From contig NC_037650.1 of NCBI RefSeq assembly GCF_003254395.2, forward strand, positions 9,300,071 through 9,364,070: a stretch of 64,000 bases of DNA, read 5' to 3'. Shown here piece by piece: positions 23,187 through 35,300 of the stretch (positions are counted from its first letter, which is position 1; every line of letters starts with the position of its first letter). Under the pieces are notes generated by a model that saw only the letters and a list, made by a program, of their open reading frames with translations, made no database searches and was not told the DNA's origin. The DNA comes from Apis mellifera (Eukaryota > Arthropoda > Insecta > Hymenoptera > Apidae). The translations under genes and the position numbers were made by a program.

Positions 23187-23246
23187 CAACTATATATATA
23201 TATATATATATTGGTTCAACTATATATATATATATTTATATCGGTT
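23187..23246. repeat. 30-bp tandem duplication containing (TA)n
   Basis: Two units, each CAAC then a TA run then TTGGTT or TCGGTT, start at 23187 and 23217. The second TA run has a TTTA interruption. Confidence 0.85.
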
Positions 23247-23271
23247 CATCGACGAGAGGATTTAATTTTTG

Positions 23272-23302
<31 letters not shown>

Positions 23303-24345
23303 ATTCGATGGAAGATGGATGAAATCGAGTGGATTTCTCGATTTGTACGATTTGTTCTTTATCTTTTAGACGATTCCTCGTCAAGAATCGATTTTGAAAT
23401 ACGTTTCTTTCCTCGGTGACACGGAGACACAAGTTAACGAGTGACTCTTAACCCTAACGTTTAACCTTTAAATATAAAATAGAAACGTGACGATGTTAGA
23501 AGGCCCGTGATAATCATCGAGCGATCTCGAAGACACGTTATTGGACCACGTGGTATGCGCGACGAATTTCGATGCGTAACGAAACGATTAGGGTCTAACG
23601 ATTATTCGCGGTCCCACGTCGCGGGGAAGTTAACCGGTCGTAGAAGTAATAACGGCCGACAATCTGGCCCTGCAATCAATGAGTACGTGTTTATGTAAAT
23701 TGGACGAGGCACGACACGAACCACGCGAGCAACTTTTCCTATACACCAAGGACCTGCGCCGAGAGAAGGTTGGAATGCTTTGTTATCTCACGAGGAAGAC
23801 GATATGTCCCTTCTGCACGCGAGCAACTCCTCTCGCCTCGCCTTAGAATGATGGATCTTGGATCTCTCTCTCTTTTTCTTCTTGTCCAACTCTCTCTCGA
23901 ATCTCGTGCGCTCTCGTTTCTTTTAACGAATCTCTTTTGGAATTGGAAATGGAAAGAGAAGAGAATTGAATTTTTCTGGAGTGGAGTAATTTTTCCTCGA
24001 AAAATAAATATTTGAAGCGTGAATCTTCAAAGATTCTTTGGGAGAAGTGGGATGGAAGTGAATAGAGCTAGATGAAAAGGTGTCTCTAAACTTATAAGTG
24101 GATAAATAAGTTTCAACAGATACTTTTGTTTTGGCCTCTTTTCAAATTACAAGTTAATTCGCAGTATAATCTAATATATTTGGATAATACATTAGATATT
24201 TAAGTATCGAGATGAACTGACGATACTTTTATCATCCAATTTTATTTTATACAAATTGATATTGAGATAAATATGGAAAGAAATATGATTAAAATTGCAT
24301 TCAAGCATGCAAATATAAAGCAGATATAATAAAAGAAGATATTTA
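23247..24345. other. Mixed non-coding stretch
   Basis: T-rich run at 23286-23302, a GC-mixed patch at 23430-23850, then AT-rich. No gene recognised. It would be intron downstream of the minus-strand exon candidate. Confidence 0.55.
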
Positions 24346-24351
24346 ACTTAC

Positions 24352-24405
24352 CGAGTTGGCACGCGAAGGAAGCACCAGCATCAGGAAATCCATTCTTCTC
24401 CGAAC
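24352..24405 (-). other. Candidate 54-nt minus-strand exon
   Basis: On the minus strand a T-rich tract and TTCCAG acceptor end at 24406. They are followed by 54 nt at roughly 54% GC, then a CG|GTAAGT donor (GT at 24351-24350). Flanks are strongly AT-rich. Two frames are open: one reads SEKNGFPDAGASFACQL with split codons at both ends, the other VRRRMDFLMLVLPSRANS with an internal Met and a hydrophobic stretch like a signal-peptide start. The length is divisible by three, so it could be a cassette exon. I do not recognise the protein. It is in the same orientation as the recursive site at 55304-55312. Confidence 0.45.
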
Positions 24406-25392
24406 CTGGAACAAAAAAAAAGAAGAAAAAACCGGTCAGATCGAGGAATCGATAAGATTTCAAGCACGGGCATCACGACGGATAAACGAGAGAATCGAAC
24501 AAATGCAGATGCAAGGCACCACCCACGGCGTAACCCTTTCCCCCGACTGTCATTAAAGAGACCGCCCTAGATGTCGGTTCTTCAAGGACTCGCATGAGCT
24601 CAATGGGAAGATTTTAATCAAATCGATCGCGGGGATCGAGATCCGTGGGATCTACATTTCATTGTTCAACAGTGTACAACTATCGCGAGCCGAATGATTG
24701 GTTATTGTTGCATAGAATCGTTCAACATAACCATAATTTTTAATCGTTAACATTGGAAAAGAATGCTGCAATATTGAGAGAGGTTCATTGTTTCTGATAT
24801 TATGGTAAAAAAATTTGAAATTGTGGATTTATATAGCTACGTGTATGATCGTGTTCGAAAAGAGAAAGCTCGTCGAACAGAGGTTAATCAGGGTAATTCT
24901 AACGGGTTAATTGGATAATAGAAATTATCTTAATGATAATTGGTCGCTATTATATACAAGATTTTTTATACAAAAGAATTAGAAAAAGGTCTAATTGTGC
25001 TCTAATCTTATTGATCAGATATACGTTACGTATACCATACATGAAGTCTATGGATAATCGATACTCTTTAATACTAAATACATAATCCTAGATCCCTTTC
25101 TAAACATCTTTGTTATGTGTACAATGGAACAACATCGAATAGTAATCGAAACGACCACTTGTTCGCATTTTGTAATTACAAATATACACTTAGAACATAG
25201 AGGATCTTGGAGAGAAGAAAGGAAAAAACAGTTAAATAATAAAAAAAAACCTTTTTGAAGAAAACCTTTAACCTTAGCGTGCACTTGCACGAAAGATAGG
25301 AATCGATGAAGCGTTCAGCCGGTCTGTCGGTTCGACAATTCGAAGCGCGTTAGAGGGGGTAGCAATTCCAATCATTCGGGGATGGAACGCGT
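24406..25392. other. Mixed to AT-rich stretch
   Basis: No gene recognised. It would lie in the intron upstream of the minus-strand exon candidate. The 12-mer CCTAGATGTCGG is at 24566-24577. Confidence 0.55.
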
Positions 25393-25416
25393 ATCGATCG
25401 ATCGATCGATCGATCG
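25393..25416. repeat. (ATCG)6 microsatellite
   Basis: Six perfect ATCG units, self-complementary and able to form a hairpin. Confidence 0.95.
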
Positions 25417-26460
25417 GCGAATACCACGTGCTCCTTTCCAAGCTGCGACTGCAGAGGTGGTGGTTGGGGGCACCACCCACGAAGTGGCTACTTAGCATGC
25501 ACGACCAGCCAGAAAGTAACTACCTATCTATCCGACAGGGTTAACTAATACAGCTTCCTCGGTCGCGCGACTGCGAAGCGCTCTCCTCTATCAAAGGTAC
25601 GCATAGATAAATTGATAGAAATCGATTTCTAACGATTTCCAGGTACGTCAAAGACGCTTTTGTTTCGCCCCATTTCGTAATCCCGAACAAACGGAATAAT
25701 AATGGTTAATTTACCAAAGTTAATCTGAAGAATTTAAATTTGAAGAAGTCGAAAGCAAAATGATCCAAAGACATACGTGCTATATATCAAAATCAATACA
25801 TGAACGATCTACACGATCGATCATCATCTTCCAAGAGCGACGATGAGAGACAACGAACAATCATCGTTCACCGGACAATTTACAAGCTTCGCGCAGCCAC
25901 GAAGCTAATTAAATCAATGCGGCTAACAGAAGCGAGTTCGCTTCTCGTTCTGCGGATCGATTTAATTGGACTCCTCCCTCTCCCCTCTCTCCCCCCTCCT
26001 TTTCTCTTGTCCTTACTCTTTCACAAATATATATATGTACGTATTTATTCCACGGCCGGTATACGCTCTCGACTAACGTCGAAACGCTCGAAATGAGAAA
26101 ACCTCGCAGCGGGACACCGGCTACCGGCGAGCTTTCCCTTCTGAGGCCTCCTCGAACGGTGTGCGCACTTTTTCCCCCGGTCCACGCGCTCGAGCGTGGA
26201 TTGGAAGCCAGTCGCCTCGCTGGACGCGCAGCATGGGGTTGCTTCGTGCCGGCCACCATTGATATTGCGCGATTACTCGTTTCCCCGGTGTTTCAACGAC
26301 GAGTTTCGAAGCCGAGTGGCTGGCACGCCGATACATTAAGTCATAAATTCGCGATTAAGGCTTCGCCAGGATTAAGGACGCTGGTCTCGTTAAGCAAGTT
26401 TCTCGTTTTGCCGCGACAAATTTGGTCGCCACGGAGAGAGTGTTAAAAATTTATTAATAA
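25417..26460. other. Mixed stretch with GC-rich island at 26050-26440
   Basis: TTTCTAACGATTTCCAG|GTACGT near 25626-25648 combines a branch-point-like CTAAC, an acceptor and a donor on the + strand. The island has frames open on both strands with no domain. No gene recognised. Confidence 0.5.
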
Positions 26461-27040
26461 CGATGATTCCTCGATGAGGAGCGGCACTCGAGATGTAGCC
26501 CCATTTTTATTTCGCGGATCCCAGAGTTTCTCGCTGTTCGAAGACGAATTTGATTGGCGGTTATGATGATTTATGATGATGATGATGGGGGAGGGTTGTT
26601 TTTCTTCTTTTTCTTTTCTTGATGATTAAGATTATTTTGATATCGATTTGTCGATCGTTTCGAAACGCGTAAATTTTATAGAAAAGAATTTTCTTATTGT
26701 TTCTTCCGTATCCTTGTTGTGGAACGAAGCGAAAAGCCCAATCGAGGCTGAACATTTTTAACAGACTTTAAAAACTCTTCGACATTTATGCCAATTCCAT
26801 TTTTACTCTATGAATTCAAATTGCTCGATCCGATTATTGAATCACTGTTTGCAAAATTTTCCAAAAAATTATTAAAAATTTCTTTCCTCCTTCGAATCAT
26901 CCAATATCCAAATACACCAATATCACACTTGTCACAGATTACCATTCTCCCAAAGGAAACAATCTGCTGCACACACATGGTGTAAAGCAAGGCACGCCCA
27001 TCCAGGGCCGGCAAAAAGCCCCCTCGAAGAGAGAAGTTCT
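26461..27040. other. AT-leaning stretch
   Basis: GATGAT repetition near 26562-26587. Otherwise AT-rich with no gene. Confidence 0.6.
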
Positions 27041-27589
27041 CGTGGAGAGGAAACCGCAACACCCCTTGCTCTTTGCTGCCGCCGCAGCTGCACCCAAGGA
27101 CTCGAAATGCTTTCAGGATCGGCCGCGTTCCTTCCTATCACGATGGTTTTGCCACTTTGCCGCTAGAAAGGAACGCGCACTTACCCGCGCGGATCATAAA
27201 ACACGTCGTAACCGTGCTATTTCGCGCGATCCCGCCGATAAGCCCGCTTTTGCGGCCCCGCCACGAGGCGTGTCCTTCCTTCCCCGCATGCAAAACTGCC
27301 TACTGTTTTTTCGCGCAATGCCACCTCCTTGCCCGGATTAAACGTTTTCAGGAATCGTGCGCTCGAATCTCGAGGCGAGCCGTTCGATTCGATTCGATTC
27401 GGAATTTTGCTCGCCGTTTCCCCCTTCCTTCCTTCCGTCCTTCCTTTCTTCCTTGTTTGCGAGGCAAACGGTGGTCGAAGTGTTTTTTTTCTGCGTTAAT
27501 CGCGCGGAACGTGTTTGAGAAACGCAGCCAACCGAGAGAGAATACGGTATTGGAGATCCTCGAAAGTTTGTGGAAGAGGGTATAGTTAT
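27041..27589. other. GC-rich island
   Basis: CpG-rich. It includes three GATTC units (about 27384-27400) and a TTCC-rich run at 27421-27454. The 170-codon + strand frame (27073-27585) is Arg/Pro/Phe-rich without a domain. GGGTAAGTGC on the minus strand near 27176-27185 is donor-like. Confidence 0.45.
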
Positions 27590-27600
27590 GTAGATGGCGC
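27590..27600 (+). promoter_or_regulatory. CTCF-like site GTAGATGGCGC
   Basis: Full match to SYAGRKGGCRS on the + strand. The 11-mer is the same as at 14829-14839, in opposite orientation. Confidence 0.55.
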
Positions 27601-28330
27601 GTCACTCGTGATGGAGTCGAGGTTAGATGGAGCGTATCGTGGTTTTGGGGATAGAGAGATCGGTGTAGTTTAGAGAATGAAGAAGGTAAGATTATAAGAT
27701 TTGATACTTGACAATTTTGTGATAACAGAGACTTATTATGAGATTTATTATTTCTAGAAACTGGATCTTTCGAATATTTCGATATTTAAGTAAAGTCAAA
27801 GCTACTTTCCCTTTTGAAAATTTGAAATGTTGGAAGGTAGAAAGCGTGCACTGGTCAAAATTTATTCGCAACGTATTCTCCTCATGTAAAGAAATGTCCT
27901 GTTCGCTCAACATTCCACAGGATGAACTTGGTCGAAGCGTGAAACAACAAACTGTTCGCATATTTCTCTATACCGCTTGACCATGAAGAAATAAATCGCG
28001 CCACCATTGCCGCAGATCATTCTTTATCCTTTACACTGTACAGAAGTCTGTACAGTTACCAAGGCGTAACGTAACAATAGAGTAAGAAAAACGAAGGAAT
28101 TCAGAAAGAAATAAGCCATGCAAAATAGTTGGCTCGAGGAGGAGAGAAGAGGGAGAAAGGGAGAGGGGGAGAAGTACACGAACTTTATTGTTTTTCTAGA
28201 ATGTGCAACTGAAGAATTGCAGGTTGGATCGATTCGCGTCCGTTGAAGCATGCCTCGAGCGTTGTAATTGTGATAATTAGAATTAAAAAAAAAATATCGA
28301 TGTTCTATGTCCATGACCAGTCGTGGTTTT
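27601..28330. other. Mixed non-coding stretch
   Basis: AAG|GTAAGA at 27685-27693 is a lone donor-like site. A purine-rich run occurs at about 28136-28172. No gene recognised. Confidence 0.55.
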
Positions 28331-30126
28331 TGCTACTTCAAGTTTTTAACCTCTTTGATCTTGCGCTGGTTGTTAGTATAAAATTGTAAAGTTTCATTTT
28401 TTTTTTTTGACTAAAGTATCAAAGACATGCAAATTATTCAGAAGTTTTATTTTGAATAAATAAAGTTTTTCAATCAGGTTAATGTTTCAAGTGATATTGA
28501 TGTATTATTTATATGAATTAATATAAAATATATTCTTCTCAGATTTTTTACTTCCATTATGAAAAAATGTATATTATAAATTATGAATAATAAAATATCA
28601 TTTTATTTCAATAATTTATTAAACAGCTTTTAAATTATTTAATTTTAATAATTAATTTTTATATAATTGTAATATATTCTAAAAAATTGATCGATATATC
28701 GTAATAGATATTATTTGTGTAATTATAAAAAATTGTAATGTATAAATGTTAATATATTATTTCTTGTTAAGTAGAATCTCGAATAAAAAATTCGATTTTT
28801 CTTAGAAATCAAAGATATATAGCAATATTCTTTGATACCAACAAGAAAGTTATGAAATATTATATAAAATATAAAAACTTGATTGAAATTTTTTTCATTA
28901 TGCATTAAATAAGAGAAAAAATAATGATAATTGGTAACCGGTATCCTTTTAATTAGCAAGAAATATAATCAATTTTTTTTAGAATTTTAATCTTGTTTTA
29001 AAAATAAATTTTATAATATTATGTAAAACGTTGTATTAAAATATGAATCAATGTAATATCACATACATACTATATATATTTTTGATTAATAGTTTTTGTT
29101 TTGATTAATGCATTAAAAGTTTTATGTAAATATATTCTTTTATGTAATATCAGACTAATATATTTAATTATTTTTATTTAAAATAAAATTGATAAAATTC
29201 TTTGTATTCTTTTAACTATTATCGTAAATGTAAATTTCACATTATACAAATTAAATAATATTATTATAATATTTCTTTATTTGTTAGTTAAATTATTTAC
29301 TTTCATCTTTTAATATATTTTAATATATTTTTTTTTTAGTAAATACGTACTAGTTTGCACAAAAAGGTGAATATTTTAACCGTAAATTTTTAATTTTAAA
29401 TGAGTTATAAATTAATGGAAATTGAGTTCTGGATCATAGGTGATGAACCTACATTTTAAAATAAAATACAAAAAACGTTACAGTAATATATCTATAATTT
29501 ATATATCTAAAATATATATCTATATATCTATATAAAATTTACACCGTTTTTAAATAAATTTTTACAAATCAATTTATCTATCAAAAATTATTTTATATTA
29601 AAACTCAAACATTAACGCATAATATCGTGATAGCGATGTTAAATAAAGATATTTTGAATATTCACTAATTCTTTTATATTTCCTGATAATTCATTAAAAT
29701 TAGAATTAATTTTTCTAGATCTTTCATTCTTTTGCATTGACTTTTCATTTTTTTGTGCATTTTGCATATTTCATTAATAATAAAGATTATCAAGATTAAA
29801 AAATTCACATTTATTCACTTGAATAAGAAATTAACTTTTGGGAATGATAGTAGCGATTAATTACGATTATAATTGTAAAAAAGCTTTCCAAATTTGCATA
29901 AGAAGATATAAATACTCTTAATCTTATAACATCATCATAACATATGTAATAGACAAGCAATTTTTATTCTAGAAAGAGTTAAAATGTAAAGTTTTTTTGC
30001 TATCAAAATAAATACAAAAATGAATACACAAAAATTTTGATTATTTATCAGATTATAAACAATTGAAATTTACATTAGATCAGGTAAAAGAAAGATAGAG
30101 CGAGACAACTGTTTTATCTTCTTACA
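28331..30126. other. AT-rich desert
   Basis: Extremely AT-rich, with almost no CpG and stops in every frame. Loose TATATCT repetition occurs near 29488-29535. Nothing recognised. Confidence 0.7.
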
Positions 30127-30144
30127 TCGCCGCGACGCGGCGCT
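30127..30144. repeat. Near-palindromic 18-mer, copy 2
   Basis: Identical to 21226-21243 and standing out as an all-but-one G/C block inside an AT-rich desert. A CGAGATGGCGA string (minus strand, 30156-30166) follows 11 bases later. Confidence 0.8.
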
Positions 30145-30560
30145 ATTCAACTCTATCGCCATCTCGCTTCATTTAACGCAACTTTCAATTTCTTATGAAT
30201 CAACGAATAAACCTCAACCGAAATTTTTGCACATCAACTTTCGTTCCCAATCTTTTAGAATTTACTATTCCACAAATACTTTATAGATTATATATTATAT
30301 AATATATTACAAAACATTTAAATTAATAAATTTGTAAATTTCTTTTTTTCTGTGCTATGATCTGTATATTGTAAATAAATTAATTATATTAACGAATATT
30401 ATCTATATCGAAACATTAAAGACAGACGATTAAATCTTCTTGATAAATTCATTTATTATATTTAAATTCATATAAATCATCGAAAAGATAATCACAGTGG
30501 CACTCAACCATAAAATATTTTTATTATTTTATAGCCACTTTTGGTCAATTTGTTTATCAA
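30145..30560. other. AT-rich stretch
   Basis: Nothing recognised apart from the weak CTCF-like string noted beside the 18-mer. Confidence 0.65.
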
Positions 30561-30960
30561 TATCTCTCGTACAATCGTCCACCAAATGAATCCCTGAATC
30601 CTTTCGAGACAAGTCGAAGAGCCTTGGCCCCATGGGTCGTGAATGAAAAGCGACTCGTTACTCGCGCTTGATGGATGGAGAAACGTAGATCTTCCTGGTG
30701 GACCAGAAAGAGCAGAGGATCGAGCGAAACGAGCACGTGGCGTGGGAGTTCGCGGGGATGGAGCAAAGGGAACGAAGGGGCACGCGTTGTGGGCGGAACT
30801 CGGAGAAGGTGGTGGAGGTTCAGGAGGCGGCGTTGGTAGGGGCCGAGGATAAAACCAGAACCTACGAAAGGTGAGGCGATTCGAACTTCCTCTCGTTCGG
30901 GGCACGCGGACTTTCTTCGTCAATCGGCGAGAAAGAGTCGAAGTCGAGAATTAATCGAGA
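30561..30960. other. GC-rich island
   Basis: G-rich on the + strand near 30770-30850 (GGTGG/GGAGG). Frames are Gly- or Pro-rich, with no domain. Confidence 0.5.
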
Positions 30961-31460
30961 GTGTGGCAGGTGTGTTCAAGTTTTGATTATTAAATTGACA
31001 ACGTTTCTTTTATAAAACAACCACGTTTTTTTTGTATGAAAAAAAAATAATATATTATTTTATATTATTCGAGAAAAAAATTAGAAACAAATCAAAAGTA
31101 TTTGTTCGTAAGGAGTTCATAACTTTCAATTGCCTTTTGACGATAAAAACAATATCATCAATCAAACGTGATAAAACTTCTTCAAACTTATTCGTTCTTC
31201 GCGCAAAATTGTTTTTCCTTTTGCAAACTCATTAACATTCTCAAGCAAAACTCGTTACAAATATTTTTATGAAATTTCATGACATCCCTTCTTGTCATTC
31301 AATTTATCATCGCAGACAGAAATTACTATAATTATTTTTTTTAATATAATAGATTAATATTTTAATAATAAAAAGAAATCGTATAAACATTTAAAATATA
31401 ATATTCCTTTCGTTCAAACATTTCGCACAAATTTTAATTTTCTCGAAAAGACCTGTCTCC
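30961..31460. other. AT-rich stretch
   Basis: Nothing recognised. Confidence 0.7.
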
Positions 31461-31870
31461 ACGGGATAAACCAATCCCCTAATCACTTTCTCCGACTGCC
31501 CTTTCCAGAGACCGGATTTGCATCGAGTTCGCGGCTGATTGCTCGTAATTAGCGACGCGTGGCCCGCGCCCACGTCGGGTCACGTCGCCATGGTAGACGA
31601 GGAGGACGATCCTTGCTAACGAACCGTGCACAGAGGTCGTTCGTGCGCCACGCGTAATCTACGATACCTACGCATCCACGTACACGCGTGCAAACGATCA
31701 ACGCGATTCATTCCGTGCCCGATGTCTCTCGATATACACGCTGACTTTGCGAAAGTTGGACAGATTTGCGATATTGGCGGCCGAATGGGCGATGAAGATT
31801 TCTTGAAGACGGGGAAAAAGCGTTTTGTTATGGGTATTGAGTACTCTTGCCTTTAGTAGGTGAGGCGTCT
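31461..31870. other. GC-rich island
   Basis: CpG-containing block. A 76-codon + strand frame (31626-31856) has no domain. No splice pair recognised. Confidence 0.5.
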
Positions 31871-32460
31871 GTGTTTATGGAGATATTTGTTTGAGGTTAT
31901 GTTGTCGGGATCGTATCCCGTGATTGTAATTTGAGAGGATTATAAAATGTGGGCTTTGGATATGAAATTTTTGCCAATTTAATGGAATTGGCTTAAATAA
32001 AATATTGAAGCTAAGTCAGATTATTCTAATACGCATATAACTTTTCGCATCCAGATATATTTGTGTAATAAATTCTCATTTTAATATTCTAATGGTAAGA
32101 ACAAGATACTCGATATTCTATATTTCGTTCTTCGATTTCAACAATAATTTCGAATGAATTATATTAGAAACAAATGTCGTAAAGACATTATTTTGAATAA
32201 TTGGGGAGGAAAAAAGAGGTTTTTATCAGAGAAATTGAAAGAGAAACAGATTCGATCGAAAATGATTTCGAACGATAGATAGAATTTAATACAATTTGAC
32301 CTGTGAAAATTACTCGTCGCTGGTTAATTTTTCTCTTTTGCACTTCATTATATCGATATCTAATAGCAATTTGTCCGGGCAAAAGTTGAAAAAAATAAAT
32401 GTGATATTTCATCGAAGCGAAGTCGATTTCTTTCTTAATGGACGTTACGTATCGTGCACA
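31871..32460. other. AT-rich stretch
   Basis: Nothing recognised. A short inverted repeat CGGGAT-CGT-ATCCCG lies near 31908-31922. Confidence 0.6.
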
Positions 32461-32764
32461 CGATAAAGCGGCATTACCACCGATATCCGGAATAATTTAT
32501 TGTCATTACATTCATCATGGTGACTGTAATGCGCGACACTCCGGCTCGAAGAGAAAGCACTGCATCTGGAGTAACGTTACTAGGTACTAACGCCGATTTA
32601 CGAGCGACATTTGTCCATGCGTTTAACAGACGCCATCGACGAGCACAGGACGACAATTTCACCGGTAATTTATCCATCGGATCGAAAGCCAGCCGCGTGA
32701 ACATTTTCGCGGTTTTTAAAGGTGACATTTCATCGTGGCACGACAGTTTCAAAAAGCTAAGATT
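32461..32764. other. Island with balanced open frame, not called
   Basis: A 114-codon + strand frame (32517-32861) and a 92-codon minus frame (32474-32752) are both open and not repeat-driven. I recognise neither. Neither has clear splice boundaries, so no gene is called. A conserved non-coding element is equally possible. Confidence 0.35.
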
Positions 32765-32775
32765 GCGCCATCTAG
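32765..32775 (-). promoter_or_regulatory. CTCF-like site CTAGATGGCGC
   Basis: The minus strand reads CTAGATGGCGC, a full match to SYAGRKGGCRS, within GCGCTAGATGGCGCAA. It lies at the right edge of the 32.5-32.8 kb island, next to AT-rich desert. Confidence 0.55.
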
Positions 32776-33960
32776 CGCATCGTTCAATTATTTACCATTT
32801 CTCGACATTTCTTTTAAAGTTTTTAATATTTTCTTCGCATCATCGTTATTACGAGGAGTAATAAATTGGACTTAGGACTTGTTAAATCTCTATGCTAACC
32901 GCATAGAATTATTTATTAATGTATATTTTATCTTGATAATTTTTTATGTTTTTTTAAATAATAAATTTCGAAGAAGGTATCTCGATATCTTTTGCAGAAA
33001 GTTACAAGTTGAAACATGGAATTTAAAATGTTTTATTATATCTTGAAAAAAAGAAGAATGACGGATTAGTATATTTTAATTAATAAAATAAGTTCATTTC
33101 AGAGATTCTTTCAAATATTTTTACTGCATTTTTGAGTGATTTAACGAATTGCAAATGATAAAAAGAAATGTAAGTTTGAAAATAGAAGTTTCATTATATG
33201 CAGTTAAAAATTGGATAATTTGTATATTGATAAAAATAAATGATAAAATATTGAATGAAATTATCGAAAAAAAAATATCACGTTTCGATTTAAAGATAAA
33301 GTAAAAACTATTTTGAAAATATGTCCTTCCACTTATATTTATATCTTGACTTACAATTGACTTACAGTCTTACATCGAATTTTAGTTTTGCGATATTTTA
33401 ATTTACTATTTAAACACACTTAAGTAACTAGATGAAAAATTCATTAATGTTACAATTTAATTCAAAAAAAATTCACATAGATAAGTTCCTTATTATGAAA
33501 ATACATTCAAAATTATGAAAATATGAAAATCAATTCATATTATAAACAGTTTTTGAAAGCAGTTTATCATATATAAACTAGTCAGGTGAAATGTCGAATG
33601 TCGTTACAACGCCAAAGGTGAAAGCATCGATGAAAATAATTTAAAATTTTTCTACTTTTGCCATAATCTACTTTTGCAATCATCCTAAAATTCTGCCCCT
33701 AAATTGGCACATCAAGTACAACGATTCACGATGACGCGTACGAAAAAATAAGGAGAATCTTTTCAAAATCGAACCATCTCTAAACTATTCCTCTTTAAAC
33801 TAGGACAACTATTTGATCCATGAATGGACCAAATAAAATTCCACCGATATAATCAATAAAATTTCGAAGACAATTACATTCACCTACCAATCACTTGAAA
33901 CAATTTCACAGACACGAATGTTATTCACACTCCCTAAAACAAAATCTAAACTAGATTCAA
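32776..33960. other. AT-rich desert
   Basis: Stop-rich, AT-rich. TTGACTTACA occurs twice near 33347-33369. Nothing else recognised. Confidence 0.65.
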
Positions 33961-34383
33961 CAATCACCATGTGCACCACTCGTTCCCCAAAATCCCAGAG
34001 TACTCGAAGCGATCGGTCAAAAATCAATTCACCATCCATCCGAATCGAGGTCGCGTGACAAAAAGAAGGAAAGAAGCGGCGAAGTCGGGCGTACGCGCGT
34101 ACCACGCCACGCCACGAACAACAAGGCTCCATCAGCGTGGCCCCGCTGTTGTAAAGATCGAATCGATGCGTCGTTACACCTTGTCGCGGTGCTCCGCTGC
34201 GCGCCGCTCCATGCGTCCGCGCCAGATCCGCGCTCGTTGCACTTGCACGCTCGTCGATCAACCATCTCCAATCGAACGACCGACTTCAAACTCGCGCCCG
34301 CTCTTTCGCCAAACTGTGTCAACGCGTTGACAAAATTAAATTTCATTTCATTCGAAACTCTTACCGCTCTTATCGTGCCACCA
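33961..34383. other. GC-rich island
   Basis: CpG-rich. Frames are open on both strands (up to 131 codons) but composition-driven and without domains. Confidence 0.5.
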
Positions 34384-34412
34384 TCTTCCTCTTCTTCCTC
34401 TTCTTCTTCTTC
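34384..34412. repeat. (CTT)n microsatellite
   Basis: C/T-only run of CTT/CCT triplets, giving Ser or Glu runs. Confidence 0.95.
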
Positions 34413-34743
34413 AAACTCGCGCAAACTTCACACGCAGTGTGTCTCGTCGTCTGAAAACTGAACCGTGTCAAGGTTGCCTCGAAATGAGATTTCACTAAAC
34501 TATATATGTTCCTATCACTATGTATGTTGTAACGTCCAAAGAAACCGCAAACGATGTCAAACGTTATACGTCCACTAGATATATCCTTCCTTTTATTTTT
34601 CTTTTCCCCCCTCAAAACCGTGCCAAGGTCCTCGAAATTCAACTTCACGAGAACTGTACTAACTCACTCGTCATCGACTACTGTTTCTTCCTCTTCGAAT
34701 TTAAAGTCGTTCGTTTCAAGTCAAAGACACTCGATAAACACCC
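34413..34743. other. Mixed spacer
   Basis: No gene recognised. Confidence 0.6.
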
Positions 34744-34818
34744 GAGGGAAGAGGAGGAGAAGGAGGAGAAAAAGGGAGTAGGAGAAGGAGGAGGATCTTT
34801 TCTTTTCTCTCTCCTTTC

Positions 34819-34852
<34 letters not shown>

Positions 34853-34855
34853 CTT
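34744..34855. repeat. Purine tract followed directly by pyrimidine tract
   Basis: 34744-34795 is all purine except T at 34779. 34796-34855 is all pyrimidine. The two blocks join directly, so strand self-pairing (R with Y) is possible. Overlapping frames are repeat translations. Confidence 0.9.
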
Positions 34856-35300
34856 GCGACGAATTGGAACGAAACGAAACGACACCGCGGGCGCACCGCG
34901 AAGTCCCGAAGCGGAGTCGGACACGAAGTAGGAGCGAGTTCTAGGTACGACTGGTAGGGGTCTGTGCGGGGTCTCGGGAAGAGCTGGAAGGGGATAAGGT
35001 CGAAGGTCAGGGCTATGCCGTACGACCCGTGACCCCTGACCCTCTCGATCCCTCCGACCCGGCCGACCTCCCCTCTCCCTCCTCCTCCGCGCTGCTCTTT
35101 CTTCTCCTTCGCGTCCGCATCTCTCCGCGGCTTCTTCTGTACCGTTTCGACGCCGCCAGACGCGTCGCCGCGTCTCTCCGTTTTCCAGTCTCTTTTCCTT
35201 TATTTGGAATCGAAGGGAAGGGTTTCTACGGAGATTGTCGGATCGTGAGGAGATCGCGAGCGATTCGACACGAAATTTTTCGAAAGGATTATTTGATTTT
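34856..35300. other. GC-rich island
   Basis: CpG-rich block with CCCTGACCCTCTCGATCC-type sequence. A 197-codon minus frame (34721-35314) runs through it and through the R/Y tracts. It is Arg-rich with no domain, so it is treated as spurious. Confidence 0.5.

Noticed and set aside
32890..32906. Small hairpin CTATGC-TAACC-GCATAG
   Set aside because: Six-bp stem is common by chance.
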